In this document: in pieces, positions 55,088 through 63,491 of the stretch
How the letters are laid out: each line of letters opens with the position of its first letter
Numbering within the stretch: the stretch's first letter is position 1
From: CAWBRY01 sp963791295
Lineage (GTDB): Bacteria; Bacteroidota; Bacteroidia; Chitinophagales; Chitinophagaceae
Assembly (NCBI GenBank): GCA_963791295.1
Contig: CAWBRY010000004.1
Coordinates: 558,001 to 622,000, forward strand
DNA: 64,000 nucleotides
Direction: 5' to 3'
Notes under the pieces: model-generated
Seen by the model: the letters and a program-made list of their open reading frames with translations, nothing else
The model's database searches: none
Told to the model about the DNA's origin: nothing
Translations under genes and position numbers: made by a program

Positions 55088-55744
55088 TTATTCCAACATC
55101 TTATTTCGCATCGCGTACATGACGAGACCGGCGATGGTCTTGGCGCCAACTTTCTGCTTCATATTCTGACGTATGGTTTCGATGGTGCGAGGGCTAAGAA
55201 AAACTTCCTTGGAAATTTCTTCAGTCGTTTTGTCTTCTGAAATGAGTCTTAGTATCTTGATCTCCTTTTCGGAGAGCTTTACAGGGTTAGGATAAAACTG
55301 GCGGACAGATTTTTTATGCTGGAGTTTGAGAAGGACTGCCTTATTAACCAACTCGTTAAAATAAAAATCATCATTCATGCAAGTCAGGATGGCCTGGTAA
55401 ATCTCTTCAGGGTCGGTAGTCTTGGTTAAATAGGCATTGGCGCCCATTTCCATCATTTTGGTGATCATTTCCTGGTCGTCATACATCGTGAGCACAATGA
55501 TCTTGAGCGCTTCATATTCCTTACGGATAAGACTGATCGCGTTGATACCATCCACTTCCGGCATGCGAATATCCATCAAAATGACATCTGGTAATTTCAG
55601 CTGAAGCTTGTGCATCAGATCCCTGCCATCATCGGCCTCCCAGAGAATTTTGAGATATTCTTTTTCGCGAAGGGCCATCCGGATCCCATCCCGGAAGATC
55701 TTATGATCATCCGCAATAGCCACTTTAATTATCTGGGTAGTCAT
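55088..55744 (-). CDS. NarL/LuxR-type response regulator
   Basis: A 218-residue regulator with IADDHKIFRDG, phosphoryl-acceptor Asp58 in VILMDIRMP and Lys in YLTKTTDPEE. The LuxR-type DNA-binding domain has LSEKEIKILRLISEDKTTEE and LSPRTIETIRQNM. No kinase is adjacent on this strand. It is a close paralogue of the regulator at 46864. Both have a divergent copy of a homologous candidate small RNA a few hundred bases upstream. Confidence 0.93.
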   Translation of the reverse strand: MTTQIIKVAIADDHKIFRDGIRMALREKEYLKILWEADDGRDLMHKLQLKLPDVILMDIRMPEVDGINAISLIRKEYEALKIIVLTMYDDQEMITKMMEMGANAYLTKTTDPEEIYQAILTCMNDDFYFNELVNKAVLLKLQHKKSVRQFYPNPVKLSEKEIKILRLISEDKTTEEISKEVFLSPRTIETIRQNMKQKVGAKTIAGLVMYAMRNKMLE

Positions 55745-56057
55745 GAAATACTGGTTTTAACATCACTCAGGGTGAAGATGTAAGTAAAAATACTCATTTT
55801 TAAATATCAGTAAATTCTTTTATCGTGGCCTTACATAGCATATGGAGCTTAGAACATATGATGATTTCATTCATACGAACTTTATAACAACCAATATCTA
55901 TAGCAAGGAACAAATTTCAAATCGCGGATTGGATTTAATTGTCAACAACTCATATCGTAAAATCCCCATAATAAGAAAAACCAATTTTCAATAAAAGCCG
56001 GTAACTATACGTGTCGATCAGTAAATCCCGAATGCCTAACATGACGCAATAATGCTA
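55745..56057. other. AT-rich spacer, no gene seen
   Basis: About 310 bases between the regulator gene and the promoter of element B. No ORF of note and no clear RNA gene; probably regulatory DNA of the two divergent units. Confidence 0.4.
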
Positions 56058-56088
56058 TTGTCTGCGGGTACATGGGGGCATATTTTTG
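56058..56088 (+). promoter_or_regulatory. Promoter of candidate small RNA B (TTG-N20-TATTTTTG)
   Basis: TTG at 56058-56060 and TATTTTTG at 56081-56088 with a 20-base spacer, the same architecture as at 47754. The predicted start falls at the first base of the closing stem of element B. Confidence 0.62.
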
Positions 56089-56092
56089 TTTC

Positions 56093-56215
56093 AAGTTGAT
56101 TGACTAGGACGAGCCCCTCAAAAAACATCCAATGTCCTTAGAAACCGTCCTGAATTTAACTTCTAATTCCTTTGAAAGCCGTCAAGCAAATCCAATGTCA
56201 ATCAACTTTCTTTTT
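56093..56215 (+). ncRNA. Candidate small RNA B (homologous to 47789-47915)
   Basis: AAGTTGATTGAC (56093-56104) pairs perfectly with GTCAATCAACTT (56197-56208), a 12-base closing stem, and a T-rich tail follows (TCTTTTTC). An inner helix AGGACG/CGTCCT (56106-56111 with 56146-56151) is possible. It has the same four blocks as element A in the same order and spacing. It has stop codons in all frames on both strands, so it is unlikely to be coding. The pair looks like a conserved structured RNA of about 120 nt; 6S-like or a regulator-linked sRNA are the candidates. Confidence 0.65.
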
Positions 56216-56678
56216 CTCCAGCATTTCCTCCATCGCACTTAAGCAGATTTTTGTGTTCTGCTAATACGCCTCTAAGGCAGTTATCCACATCTGTTAATAA
56301 CCCTTCGTTTTATCGTGATTTTCCGAGGTAGAGTTACTATTATTACGATAGTAAATATACGCATTTATACGAGAAAATATACTAGTTTTTGACAGGTAAG
56401 ATTACTACGAAAAATATGCGGAAAGTCTTTATGGACAACATCTTCAGGCAAATCTAAGAGTTTATGCCAGTTTTTAGTCCCATAGAATTCCATACCAATT
56501 CTGTCAACATTTACCCTGCAAATCGATTTGAAAAAAGGTATAAAACGCTACGAGTTATGAAAAAGAATGTGAAACATGCGGAGCTTGGCAAATGACACGT
56601 TGGGACACTCTGATTGGGCTGAGCTAAGTAAAGCTTTAAGCTGAAAGATTCTAAATCTTTATAAAAGTTTTTCTATTT
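56216..56678. other. AT-rich spacer, no gene seen
   Basis: No ORF of note. A single perfect DnaA-box 9-mer, TTATCCACA at 56281-56289, occurs, but one box is close to chance. TATTTTTG at 56674-56681 fits a -7 box and could serve the next gene. Nothing else stands out. Confidence 0.4.
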
Positions 56679-57333
56679 TTGGACAAAATCCAAAGAATAG
56701 AAAACTTTTTTTATTATATCGTATCCTTTACTTACCTGATTATCCCCCTTTTTTATCTTTTTATAAGACATAATAAGAAGAGAAATTGTGCCCATCACCC
56801 TCGCTGTTTACGGGGTCGTAATCTGTCTTACTCTTAGTTGGCCATCAGCGAAATTCCGAAGAATATCCGAAAATACTTTCAGACCTTCTATACTTCTTTT
56901 GAATATATATTCTTTGCGTTTATTTTTTGGATTAATATCCGGACCAAAAGGGTAAAGTGGGCAATAGCAATCGCCTCGATTTTGTTTCTGGCATTTCAAT
57001 TAATCATTCGTTTTAAGTTCTACAAAGCTAAAAGAGCTAGATAGTGTTCCGATTGGAATTGAAACTATTTTGATTTTCGTATATATATTTTCATTTTCTT
57101 CTATGAATTTTCAAAAGCCTCCAAGTACAATTTTCATATACAACAACTATTGCTTTTGGATTTCTGTGGGCATATTGATCTATTTGGGTGGGTCCTTCTT
57201 TTTCTATATATTAATAGATCATCTTAATAACGAAGAGGTGAATACTTTTGGAAACTTAACCTACGTTGCGGAAATAATCAAAAACATTCTTTTTGCAATT
57301 GCTATTCTAATCTATTCTCGATACCCAATATGA
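56679..57333 (+). pseudogene. Multi-helix membrane protein of a histidine-kinase module (frameshifted)
   Basis: Coding pieces in several frames: IENFFYYIVSFTYLIIPLFY from about 56697; EIVPITLAVYGVVICLTL (56784-56840); FQTFYTSFEYIFFAFIFWIN with ASILFLAFQLIIRF (to about 57040); LDSVPIGIETILIFVYIF (57030-57090); KPPSTIFIYNNYCFWISVGI to the stop at 57333. Together they give a six-helix protein of about 215 residues. I recognise the arrangement as a Bacteroidota membrane protein commonly found before histidine kinases, but not a named family. Four frame changes are needed. No good ATG start; TTG at 56679 is possible. The upstream copy at 50317 shows the same state. Confidence 0.6.
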
Positions 57334-57400
57334 AAATCCTAAACAAAAAACATCTGTCCCCTATTTGGACATGATTTAATCAGCAATCACAGCGCCCATT

Positions 57401-58225
57401 ATGTTCTTCCTGCAAGCCAAAGATTCAACTGTCTCCACCGTACTTTTCCTGGGTACGCTGGGTATGTTGGTGCTGACTATCAGCCTGGTCGTCTTTATTA
57501 TCATGCATCAACGCCGCGTGATTCGCTTCCAAAACAAACTCACTCAAATGGAGCAGGAACAACAAAAAATCCTGCTTAATGCGTCCATAAAATTACAGGA
57601 AGAAGAACGTCAACGTCTAGCCGCTGACCTCCACGACGATGCGGGTCCCCTGCTTGCCACCGCACGACTTTATCTCAACGAAAACCTGGTAAACCAGGAT
57701 AAGGCTACCCAACTCCAATCCATATTCCAGGCAAGACAGATCATTGACGATACCATTCAATTGGTGCGAAATATCAGCCATAGCCTCATGCCACCCACCT
57801 TAAAGAACTTTGGCCTTGAATCAGCAATCAACGACCTGTTTCAAAAGATCAGCGGCTCCGGAGCGATTAATGCCAGCAGCCGCTTTCATGAGTATAAAGA
57901 TCGCCTCAAAGGAGAAAAAGAACTCATCGTTTTTCGCGTAGTGCAGGAATTAATCAATAACATACTAAAACACAGTAGCGCCAGCTTTATTCACCTGACA
58001 CAAAATGTACACGCAGACAAGTTCTACTTGCGCATTCATCACGACGGCCGCGGCATAGTGCAAGCCGATTTCGACAAACTAAATAAAAGTAACGTAGGAC
58101 TGGGCTTGAAGAACATCAGCAGCCGTTTACGAGTGGTACAGGGCGTGATCATTTTCGAAAAAGACATTTCTCAAACCTATTATAAAGTCACCATTGAGTT
58201 GCCAAAAGACGAACCTTATAATTAA
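57401..58225 (+). CDS. Sensor histidine kinase (HisKA_3 / HATPase type)
   Basis: A 274-residue kinase with one membrane helix (residues 13-35), a coiled coil, acceptor His78 in LAADLHDDAGPLLATARLY, SHSLMPPTLKNFGLESAIND, the N-box VVQELINNILKHSSAS, and GLGLKNISSRL near the end. The G1 box reads HHDGRGI. It has only a seven-residue N-terminal leader and no sensor domain, so the upstream membrane protein may provide it. The regulator gene follows 135 bases downstream, with a perfect palindrome between. Confidence 0.92.
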   Translation: MFFLQAKDSTVSTVLFLGTLGMLVLTISLVVFIIMHQRRVIRFQNKLTQMEQEQQKILLNASIKLQEEERQRLAADLHDDAGPLLATARLYLNENLVNQDKATQLQSIFQARQIIDDTIQLVRNISHSLMPPTLKNFGLESAINDLFQKISGSGAINASSRFHEYKDRLKGEKELIVFRVVQELINNILKHSSASFIHLTQNVHADKFYLRIHHDGRGIVQADFDKLNKSNVGLGLKNISSRLRVVQGVIIFEKDISQTYYKVTIELPKDEPYN

Positions 58226-58266
58226 TGCGCCTTTTCAAATTCATTCCTAACATCTATTTCCAGAAT

Positions 58267-58279
58267 AATAACTGTTATT
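58267..58279. promoter_or_regulatory. Palindrome AATAAC-T-GTTATT, possible regulator operator
   Basis: A perfect 6-1-6 palindrome in the 135-base gap between a histidine kinase and its regulator, 82 bases before the regulator start. LuxR-type regulators bind short inverted repeats, so an autoregulatory site is plausible but unproven. Confidence 0.35.
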
Positions 58280-58360
58280 GAGTGAAGGTTTAACCGCTAC
58301 AGGGACCATTGCACGAACGGTCTGCGAAATAATCTTTACTTTTATCTCCATATCTGATCT

Positions 58361-59011
58361 ATGGGAATCATTAAGGTAGCTATTGCTGACGATCATAAGA
58401 TATTCCGCAAAGGAGTGATTCTGTCCTTACGCCCATTCACTAATATCAAGTTTGTTCAGGAAGCAGAAAACGGTGATGAATTGATTACTGGCTTGCCCGC
58501 ATCGGACCCAGACGTAGTCCTCATGGACCTGCGCATGCCGGGTAAGGATGGCATCGAAACCACGAAGGTCGTTAGCAAACAATACCCCAAAGTAAAGGTG
58601 CTCGTGCTTAGTATGTATGAAGATGAGCGTTTTGTCTATCACCTGATGGAGAACGGCGCCAATGGCTACCTTCTGAAAAATTCGGAACCCCAGGAAATTC
58701 GCAGGGCCATCATGGAGGTCTTCGAAAAAGGCTATTACCTCAACAATTTTGTGAACCGCATCCTGCTAAAAAAATCGCACGCACGACAAAAAGTCGTCCC
58801 GTCACTCACTAAGGAAATCACGTTAAGCGATAAGGAAAGAGACGTTCTCCGCTTTATTTGCATGGAATTTACGGCAGCAGAGATCGCCCAGAAAATGGAA
58901 ATCAGTCCCCGTACCGTAGAAGCAATCAAGGATAGATTGATGGAACGCTTTGGAAGCAAGAATACAGCAGGACTTGTCTTCTTCGCAGTAAAGAACAACC
59001 TGATTGAATAG
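58361..59011 (+). CDS. NarL/LuxR-type response regulator
   Basis: A 216-residue regulator: IADDHKIFRKG, phosphoryl-acceptor Asp56 in VVLMDLRMP, Lys in YLLKNSEPQE, and the LuxR-type helix-turn-helix LSDKERDVLRFICMEFTAAE with ISPRTVEAIKDRL. It is the likely partner of the kinase at 57401 and is a paralogue of the orphan regulators at 46864 and 55088. Its end is 18 bases from the convergent CoA-transferase gene. Confidence 0.93.
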   Translation: MGIIKVAIADDHKIFRKGVILSLRPFTNIKFVQEAENGDELITGLPASDPDVVLMDLRMPGKDGIETTKVVSKQYPKVKVLVLSMYEDERFVYHLMENGANGYLLKNSEPQEIRRAIMEVFEKGYYLNNFVNRILLKKSHARQKVVPSLTKEITLSDKERDVLRFICMEFTAAEIAQKMEISPRTVEAIKDRLMERFGSKNTAGLVFFAVKNNLIE

Positions 59012-59029
59012 AAACGATTGCGCCGCTTA

Positions 59030-59686
59030 CTAAAATTGCATTTCCCGAATTTCTTTACTAACGACCAGTCTTCCCGCCGTCTTTGCCATTATTTCTTCCA
59101 CACTCACGCCGGGTGCTCTTTCCAATAGATAAAAACCATCGGCGGTGATGTCTAATACAGCCAGGTCCGAAACGATCTTCTTAACACAACCTACTCCGGT
59201 TAAGGGCAAACTGCACGCCGGAAGAAGCTTCGATTCTCCCTTCGGATTGGTATGCATCATGGCAACGATAATATTTTTTGCACTGGCCACCAGGTCCATA
59301 GCGCCCCCCATCCCTTTTACCATCTTGCCGGGAATTTTCCAATTGGCAATGTCCCCCCCATCACTCACTTCCATGGCGCCAAGCACGGTAAGATCCACTT
59401 TTCCTGCTCGGATCATACCAAAACTCATGGCCGAGTCAAAAAATGCAGAACCGGCAATGGTAGTTATAGTCTGTTTTCCTGCATTGATCAAATCAGGATC
59501 CTCCTCCCCTTCAATTGGAAAAGGTCCCATGCCCAGCAACCCATTCTCACTTTGCAACACAACATTTATACCCTCCGGTATATAGTTAGCTACCAGCGTT
59601 GGAATACCAATACCCAAATTAACATAGTACCCATCCTTTAATTCTCTCGCGATCCGCTGCGCTATCTGTTCTTTCGTAAGAGCCAT
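59030..59686 (-). CDS. scoB: 3-oxoacid CoA-transferase subunit B
   Basis: Subunit B of the enzyme that moves CoA between succinyl-CoA and acetoacetate, in ketone-body or branched-chain metabolism. The 218-residue protein has the active-site Glu47 in LQSENGLLGMGPFP, then GGAMDLVASAK and LTGVGCVKKIVSDLAVLD, all typical. Length is normal. Subunit A is 45 bases upstream on the same strand, so both form an operon. Confidence 0.95.
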   Translation of the reverse strand: MALTKEQIAQRIARELKDGYYVNLGIGIPTLVANYIPEGINVVLQSENGLLGMGPFPIEGEEDPDLINAGKQTITTIAGSAFFDSAMSFGMIRAGKVDLTVLGAMEVSDGGDIANWKIPGKMVKGMGGAMDLVASAKNIIVAMMHTNPKGESKLLPACSLPLTGVGCVKKIVSDLAVLDITADGFYLLERAPGVSVEEIMAKTAGRLVVSKEIREMQF

Positions 59687-59731
59687 ACCTCTTAATTATA
59701 TGATTTTTTCACCAATGACCTTCTGAGCTAT

Positions 59732-60436
59732 TTAGACTGCCGCGCGTTTTCTTACCGTCCTTTGCTCTATTCTTTTTTCATATTTCATTCCCTTAAATAT
59801 CCGGTGCACATAAATTCCTGGTGTATGGATGAAATCCGGGTCCAGCGACCCAGCGGGTACCAGTTCTTCGACCTCAGCAATCGTGACCTTTCCCGCCATA
59901 GCCATCAAGGGATTAAAATTGCGCGCCGTTTCCCTGTAAATCAGGTTGCCTTGCTCGTCTCCTTTCCATGCTTTGACCAGCGCAAAGTCTGCATCAAAGG
60001 CATGTTCCAGCAAATATTCTTTACCATGAAAATTTCTCAATTCCTTGCCCACTGCGATTTCTGTCCCTACACCAGCCGGCGTAAAGATAGCCGGCATACC
60101 ATAGCCCGAAGCCAGGCAACGCGTAGCCAAAGTACCCTGAGGTATCAATTCCACTTCCAGTTCACCACTCAGCAACTGACGTTCAAACTCTGCATTTTCT
60201 CCAACATAGGATGAGATCATTTTTCTTACCTGCCTTTGTCTTAACATCTTTCCAATTCCAAAATCGTCTACTCCCGCATTATTAGAAATACAAGTGAGAT
60301 TCTTTACACCTTTCTTAACCAACGCATCGATACAATTTTCTGGAATACCGCATAACCCGAAACCACCTAACATCAATACAGCTCCTTCCTCAATGTCGAA
60401 TATGGCTTCAGTGGCTCCGGCAAATATCTTATTCAT
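59732..60436 (-). CDS. scoA: 3-oxoacid CoA-transferase subunit A
   Basis: Subunit A of the succinyl-CoA:3-ketoacid CoA-transferase. The 234-residue protein has the glycine-rich GGFGLCGIPENCIDAL, GIGKMLRQRQVRKMISSYVGEN, and PAIFTPAGVGTEIAVGKE. It forms a heterodimer with subunit B from the next gene. The gene is 51 bases downstream of the DUF4296 gene, and I see no clear promoter between. Confidence 0.95.
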   Translation of the reverse strand: MNKIFAGATEAIFDIEEGAVLMLGGFGLCGIPENCIDALVKKGVKNLTCISNNAGVDDFGIGKMLRQRQVRKMISSYVGENAEFERQLLSGELEVELIPQGTLATRCLASGYGMPAIFTPAGVGTEIAVGKELRNFHGKEYLLEHAFDADFALVKAWKGDEQGNLIYRETARNFNPLMAMAGKVTIAEVEELVPAGSLDPDFIHTPGIYVHRIFKGMKYEKRIEQRTVRKRAAV

Positions 60437-60487
60437 GATCGAAAATTTGAATACGCAGTAAAATTAGGGAAGTTGAACTTATCGATT

Positions 60488-60934
60488 TTATTCTGGACGC
60501 TTGATAAGCTTTCGCTTCATCCTTTCCTTCAGCAAAGAATCACGCCGGGAGGTCGATGACCGGGAAGTATCGTTAATATTCGTGGGGATCGCTAATTGAC
60601 TAGACCCAACAGTGGAATGGGCGCTGACAGAATCCAGCAGAGATCTGTATAAGAGAGGATGAGATTTGTAATAACTAAAACTTTTTTCAAATTCCTCTTT
60701 AGTAATATGGTGGATTCGAAAAATTTGTTGGTATAGTTTGATACTTTCCTCTTTCGTATTGATGGTGGAATCCTTTTTAACCATATAGTTGGCGACTAAG
60801 AGATCAGCCCGAGCAATATCCCAAAGGACTTCCTTCATTTTTGACTGAGGCAATATATCAGGGGAAACGCTCTTGCTGTTCTTGCAGGCGGCAACAAGCA
60901 GCAAAATATAAATTATCCGTATAGCCGCTTTCAT
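60488..60934 (-). CDS. DUF4296 lipoprotein
   Basis: A 148-residue lipoprotein (lipobox VAAC, Cys17) of the Bacteroidota-specific DUF4296 family: MKEVLWDIARADLLVANYM and the tyrosine-rich YQQIFRIHHITKEEFEKSFSYYKSHP are typical. Its role is unknown. The start overlaps the end of the DUF4835 gene by four bases (ATGA), so both are coupled. A basic, Arg/Lys-rich C-terminus (ERMKRKLIKRPE) is present. Confidence 0.85.
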   Translation of the reverse strand: MKAAIRIIYILLLVAACKNSKSVSPDILPQSKMKEVLWDIARADLLVANYMVKKDSTINTKEESIKLYQQIFRIHHITKEEFEKSFSYYKSHPLLYRSLLDSVSAHSTVGSSQLAIPTNINDTSRSSTSRRDSLLKERMKRKLIKRPE

Positions 60935-61848
60935 TTTAATTCCTTATAGGCCGCAGCATTTGTAATATCAAGCTTCGTTAATAAATCGCGAGCCCTTACC
61001 TTTTGGTCGGCAGTGGCACGGCTGAACACTCTTACTAATTCCGTGCTTTTTCCCTGGAAAAAGAATTGCATGATCATGGAATTGGGATTTTCGCTATTGA
61101 GCGTACTCAGGAAATTGATACTATTCATGATCCCGGTCCTTCCTTCCTCTTCATTTTCAAAAAAGACGTCCATCCCAGACCGGTAGTATGAATAAAGTAT
61201 ATTGTGCATCAGGGCATAACGATTGTTGTTCAGGTTTTCAGCCAGCCAATATCGATTCCTTAAACTTTCGAATGATTTCCACCCCGTGATTTCCCTTCCT
61301 TCAGGTGCATTGTTTACAATTGTCCATGCTTTTTGAAAGTAAAGATCGCCGCCACGCAGAGAAAAGGAATCATAGTCAAACCCAAGGATCAGGTTCACGT
61401 AAAATGCAAACACCGCCGGTAGGTTGGCTATTACCGGATCGTTGCCCTGGACACGGTTCTCATTGAATTCCACAGGTTGAAATTCTGCATAACGAAAAGT
61501 AACATCGGCATCTATAAAATTGATCATGGGAGAATCGTATGTCGTATTGAAAACAGGGCGAGCAGCCTGCACCGTTAGCTTACCCCTGAACACATTATTC
61601 CCCAGGTCCTGGTCAACATTTAATAGAAAGTTGCACTGAATTTTTTCATTGGGTTGAAACACATCGTTGGTCCATCGCCTCGTATTTAAGAAGTTCGATA
61701 AAGATGTCTCCAGGGTCTGAAATATCTTCTTGTCTACCTGTGTACTGATCTTATTGGCCAACACAGTCAGATGTGCCTGAATCTCCTGGCCTTTTGAAAT
61801 TACCGCGAAGAAAATAAATACAAATGCGATCAATGATTTTTTAAGCAT
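60931..61848 (-). CDS. DUF4835-family protein, PorD-like T9SS factor
   Basis: A 305-residue secreted protein (signal peptide MLKKSLIAFVFIFFAVISKG) with the DUF4835 pattern: FIDADVTFRYAEFQPVEFNEN, YVNLILGFDYDSFSLRGGDLYFQKA, and WKSFESLRNRYWLAENLNN. Some annotation sources name this family T9SS protein PorD. Its exact function is not established. It overlaps coaBC by eight bases, in the conserved Bacteroidota gene order bamD-rpoZ-coaBC-DUF4835. Confidence 0.85.
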   Translation of the reverse strand: MLKKSLIAFVFIFFAVISKGQEIQAHLTVLANKISTQVDKKIFQTLETSLSNFLNTRRWTNDVFQPNEKIQCNFLLNVDQDLGNNVFRGKLTVQAARPVFNTTYDSPMINFIDADVTFRYAEFQPVEFNENRVQGNDPVIANLPAVFAFYVNLILGFDYDSFSLRGGDLYFQKAWTIVNNAPEGREITGWKSFESLRNRYWLAENLNNNRYALMHNILYSYYRSGMDVFFENEEEGRTGIMNSINFLSTLNSENPNSMIMQFFFQGKSTELVRVFSRATADQKVRARDLLTKLDITNAAAYKELK

Positions 61849-63039
61849 AATAAAGACGGATTATTGTGTCAACGATATCCCTTGCCACTTCGGCCTTGGA
61901 TTTTACAGAATAATTGAACTCCTGGCCTCCCTTATCAAATATGGTAACCTTGTTTGTTTCTGATCCAAAACCAGCCCCCTCATCATTTAATGAATTCAAA
62001 ACGATCATGTCAGCATTCTTGTTTTTCAATTTATCCAGGGCATTCTGTTTCTCATTGTTTGTTTCCAATGCAAATCCCACCAATACCTGACCAGCCTTTT
62101 TCTTTTCACCCAGACTTTTTAAAATATCTTTTGTTTTGGCAAGCTCCACGACCATTTTTTCCTCGGTCTTCTTTATTTTTTCCTTTGCGCGCGATACGGG
62201 TGAATAATCTGCAACCGCTGCAGCCATAACGGCGATATCCGCATCAGCAAAGGCCTGGCTACTTGCCTTATACATGTCATCAGCAGATGTAACCCTTACC
62301 ACGCCTAATCCATTGGCAGAAAAATCAACCGATGTGGGCCCAAGGATCAATGTTGTGTCCGCTCCCCGATCATGCAATTCTTTTGCGATAGCCAGACCCA
62401 TCTTCCCCGTGGAATGATTACCGATAAAACGAACCGGGTCTATTGATTCGTATGTAGGTCCTGCCGTCACCATCGCCTTCTTACCTGAGAGTGGCCCGGT
62501 CAAAAAAAAATTGGTTTTGATGTAATGATGTATTTCCTCAGGTTCCGCCATCCTTCCTTCTCCGCTCAAGCCGCTGGCCAAATCGCCGGTATTTACGGGA
62601 ATGATCCGATTACCGTAGGATTCAAGCATTCTGAGGTTCGCTTCGGTGGAAGGATGCTTCCACATATCTTCATCCATTGCAGGCGCCACCACGACCGGAC
62701 AGGTAGCAGACAAATAGGTAGCCAGCAAGAGATTATCGCATTGGCCGGTGGCCATCTTGGCAATAGGTATTACAACTGGCCGGAGCGATGATCATGACAT
62801 CGGCCCACCGTCCCAACATTACGTGATTGGCCCAGGCTTGCTCGTCGAAGAGATCTACCAACACGGGATTTCGGCTAAGGGTGCTAAGAGTAAGTGGCGA
62901 AACAAAATCTTTAGCCGACGGAGTGATGAATCACCTTTACCTCGGCCCCTGCTTTGATAAATAATCTTACCAGGTAGGCGGATTTATACGCAGCAATGCT
63001 TCCTGTAATTCCCAATAATATTTTCTTACCCTTCGGCAT
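61841..63039 (-). CDS. coaBC: CoaBC, phosphopantothenoylcysteine decarboxylase / phosphopantothenate-cysteine ligase (two frameshifts)
   Basis: CoaBC makes 4'-phosphopantetheine in coenzyme A synthesis. The gene starts at ATG 63039 with MPKGKKILLGITGSIAAYKS, the flavin-binding start. After AEVKVIHHSVG the frame is broken near 62920, then continues KDFVSPLTLSTLSRNPVLVDLF and MIIAPASCNT; near 62765 it breaks again and becomes KMATGQCDN. The ligase part has GPTYESIDPVRFIGNHSTGKMG and AAAVADYSPV intact. The motif 'ACGxxGxGRM' of the E. coli enzyme reads ASGLSGEGRM, a Ser in place of the Cys; I believe this is usual in Bacteroidota, but it should be checked. Corrected length is about 400 residues, as expected. 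Confidence 0.9.
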
Positions 63040-63150
63040 GACGTATCAAAAATACCATTTACTTATAAAAGGACATAATTCACTGCAGGACCTGGAATAA
63101 AAAAGCGACCCGTCACCGAATCGCTTATAGAGTTATTGAAGAACTTAATA

Positions 63151-63491
63151 TTAACTAAATAATTCATCTTCTCCTCTCCTGAAGTAGACTTTGTCGTCCA
63201 AAATTCCTGCGTTGCAAGCAATGCCGGATTTGGCATCCTTTCATAGGCGCGTGAGATTTCAATCTGCTCCTTATTTTCATGGATCTCCTCCAGGCTATCG
63301 GTATGACTGGCAAATTCCTCCAGTTTATTGTGAAGCTCTTCCTTCAATGAAATATTAATTTGATTGGCTCTCTTGCCTACAATCGCTATGGATTCGTAAA
63401 CATTGCCGGTCTTTTTCTTTATTTCATCCAGGTTGCGTGTCTCCACATTATTGGTGATGCCCGCGCTAAGCTGACGTCTTAATTTGCTCAT
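63151..63491 (-). CDS. rpoZ: RpoZ, RNA polymerase omega subunit (one frameshift near 3' end)
   Basis: RpoZ is the small core-assembly subunit of RNA polymerase. MSKLRRQLSAGITNNVETRNL, KTGNVYESIAIVGKRANQI and EISRAYERMPNPALLATQEF match the Bacteroidota omega. In the given frame the protein runs to 142 residues with an unusual tail. One missing T in a T-run (after ATQEF) explains that: with it the tail becomes LDDKVYFRRGEDELFS and stops at 63151, giving about 114 residues, the usual size. The start overlaps the corrected bamD end by 26 bases. It lies upstream of coaBC. Confidence 0.88.

Noticed and set aside
56281..56289. Perfect DnaA box in a long AT-rich spacer, as an origin candidate
   Set aside because: Only a single box; no second TTATCCACA-like cluster, no dnaA or gyrB nearby. 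One perfect 9-mer in 64 kb is near chance.
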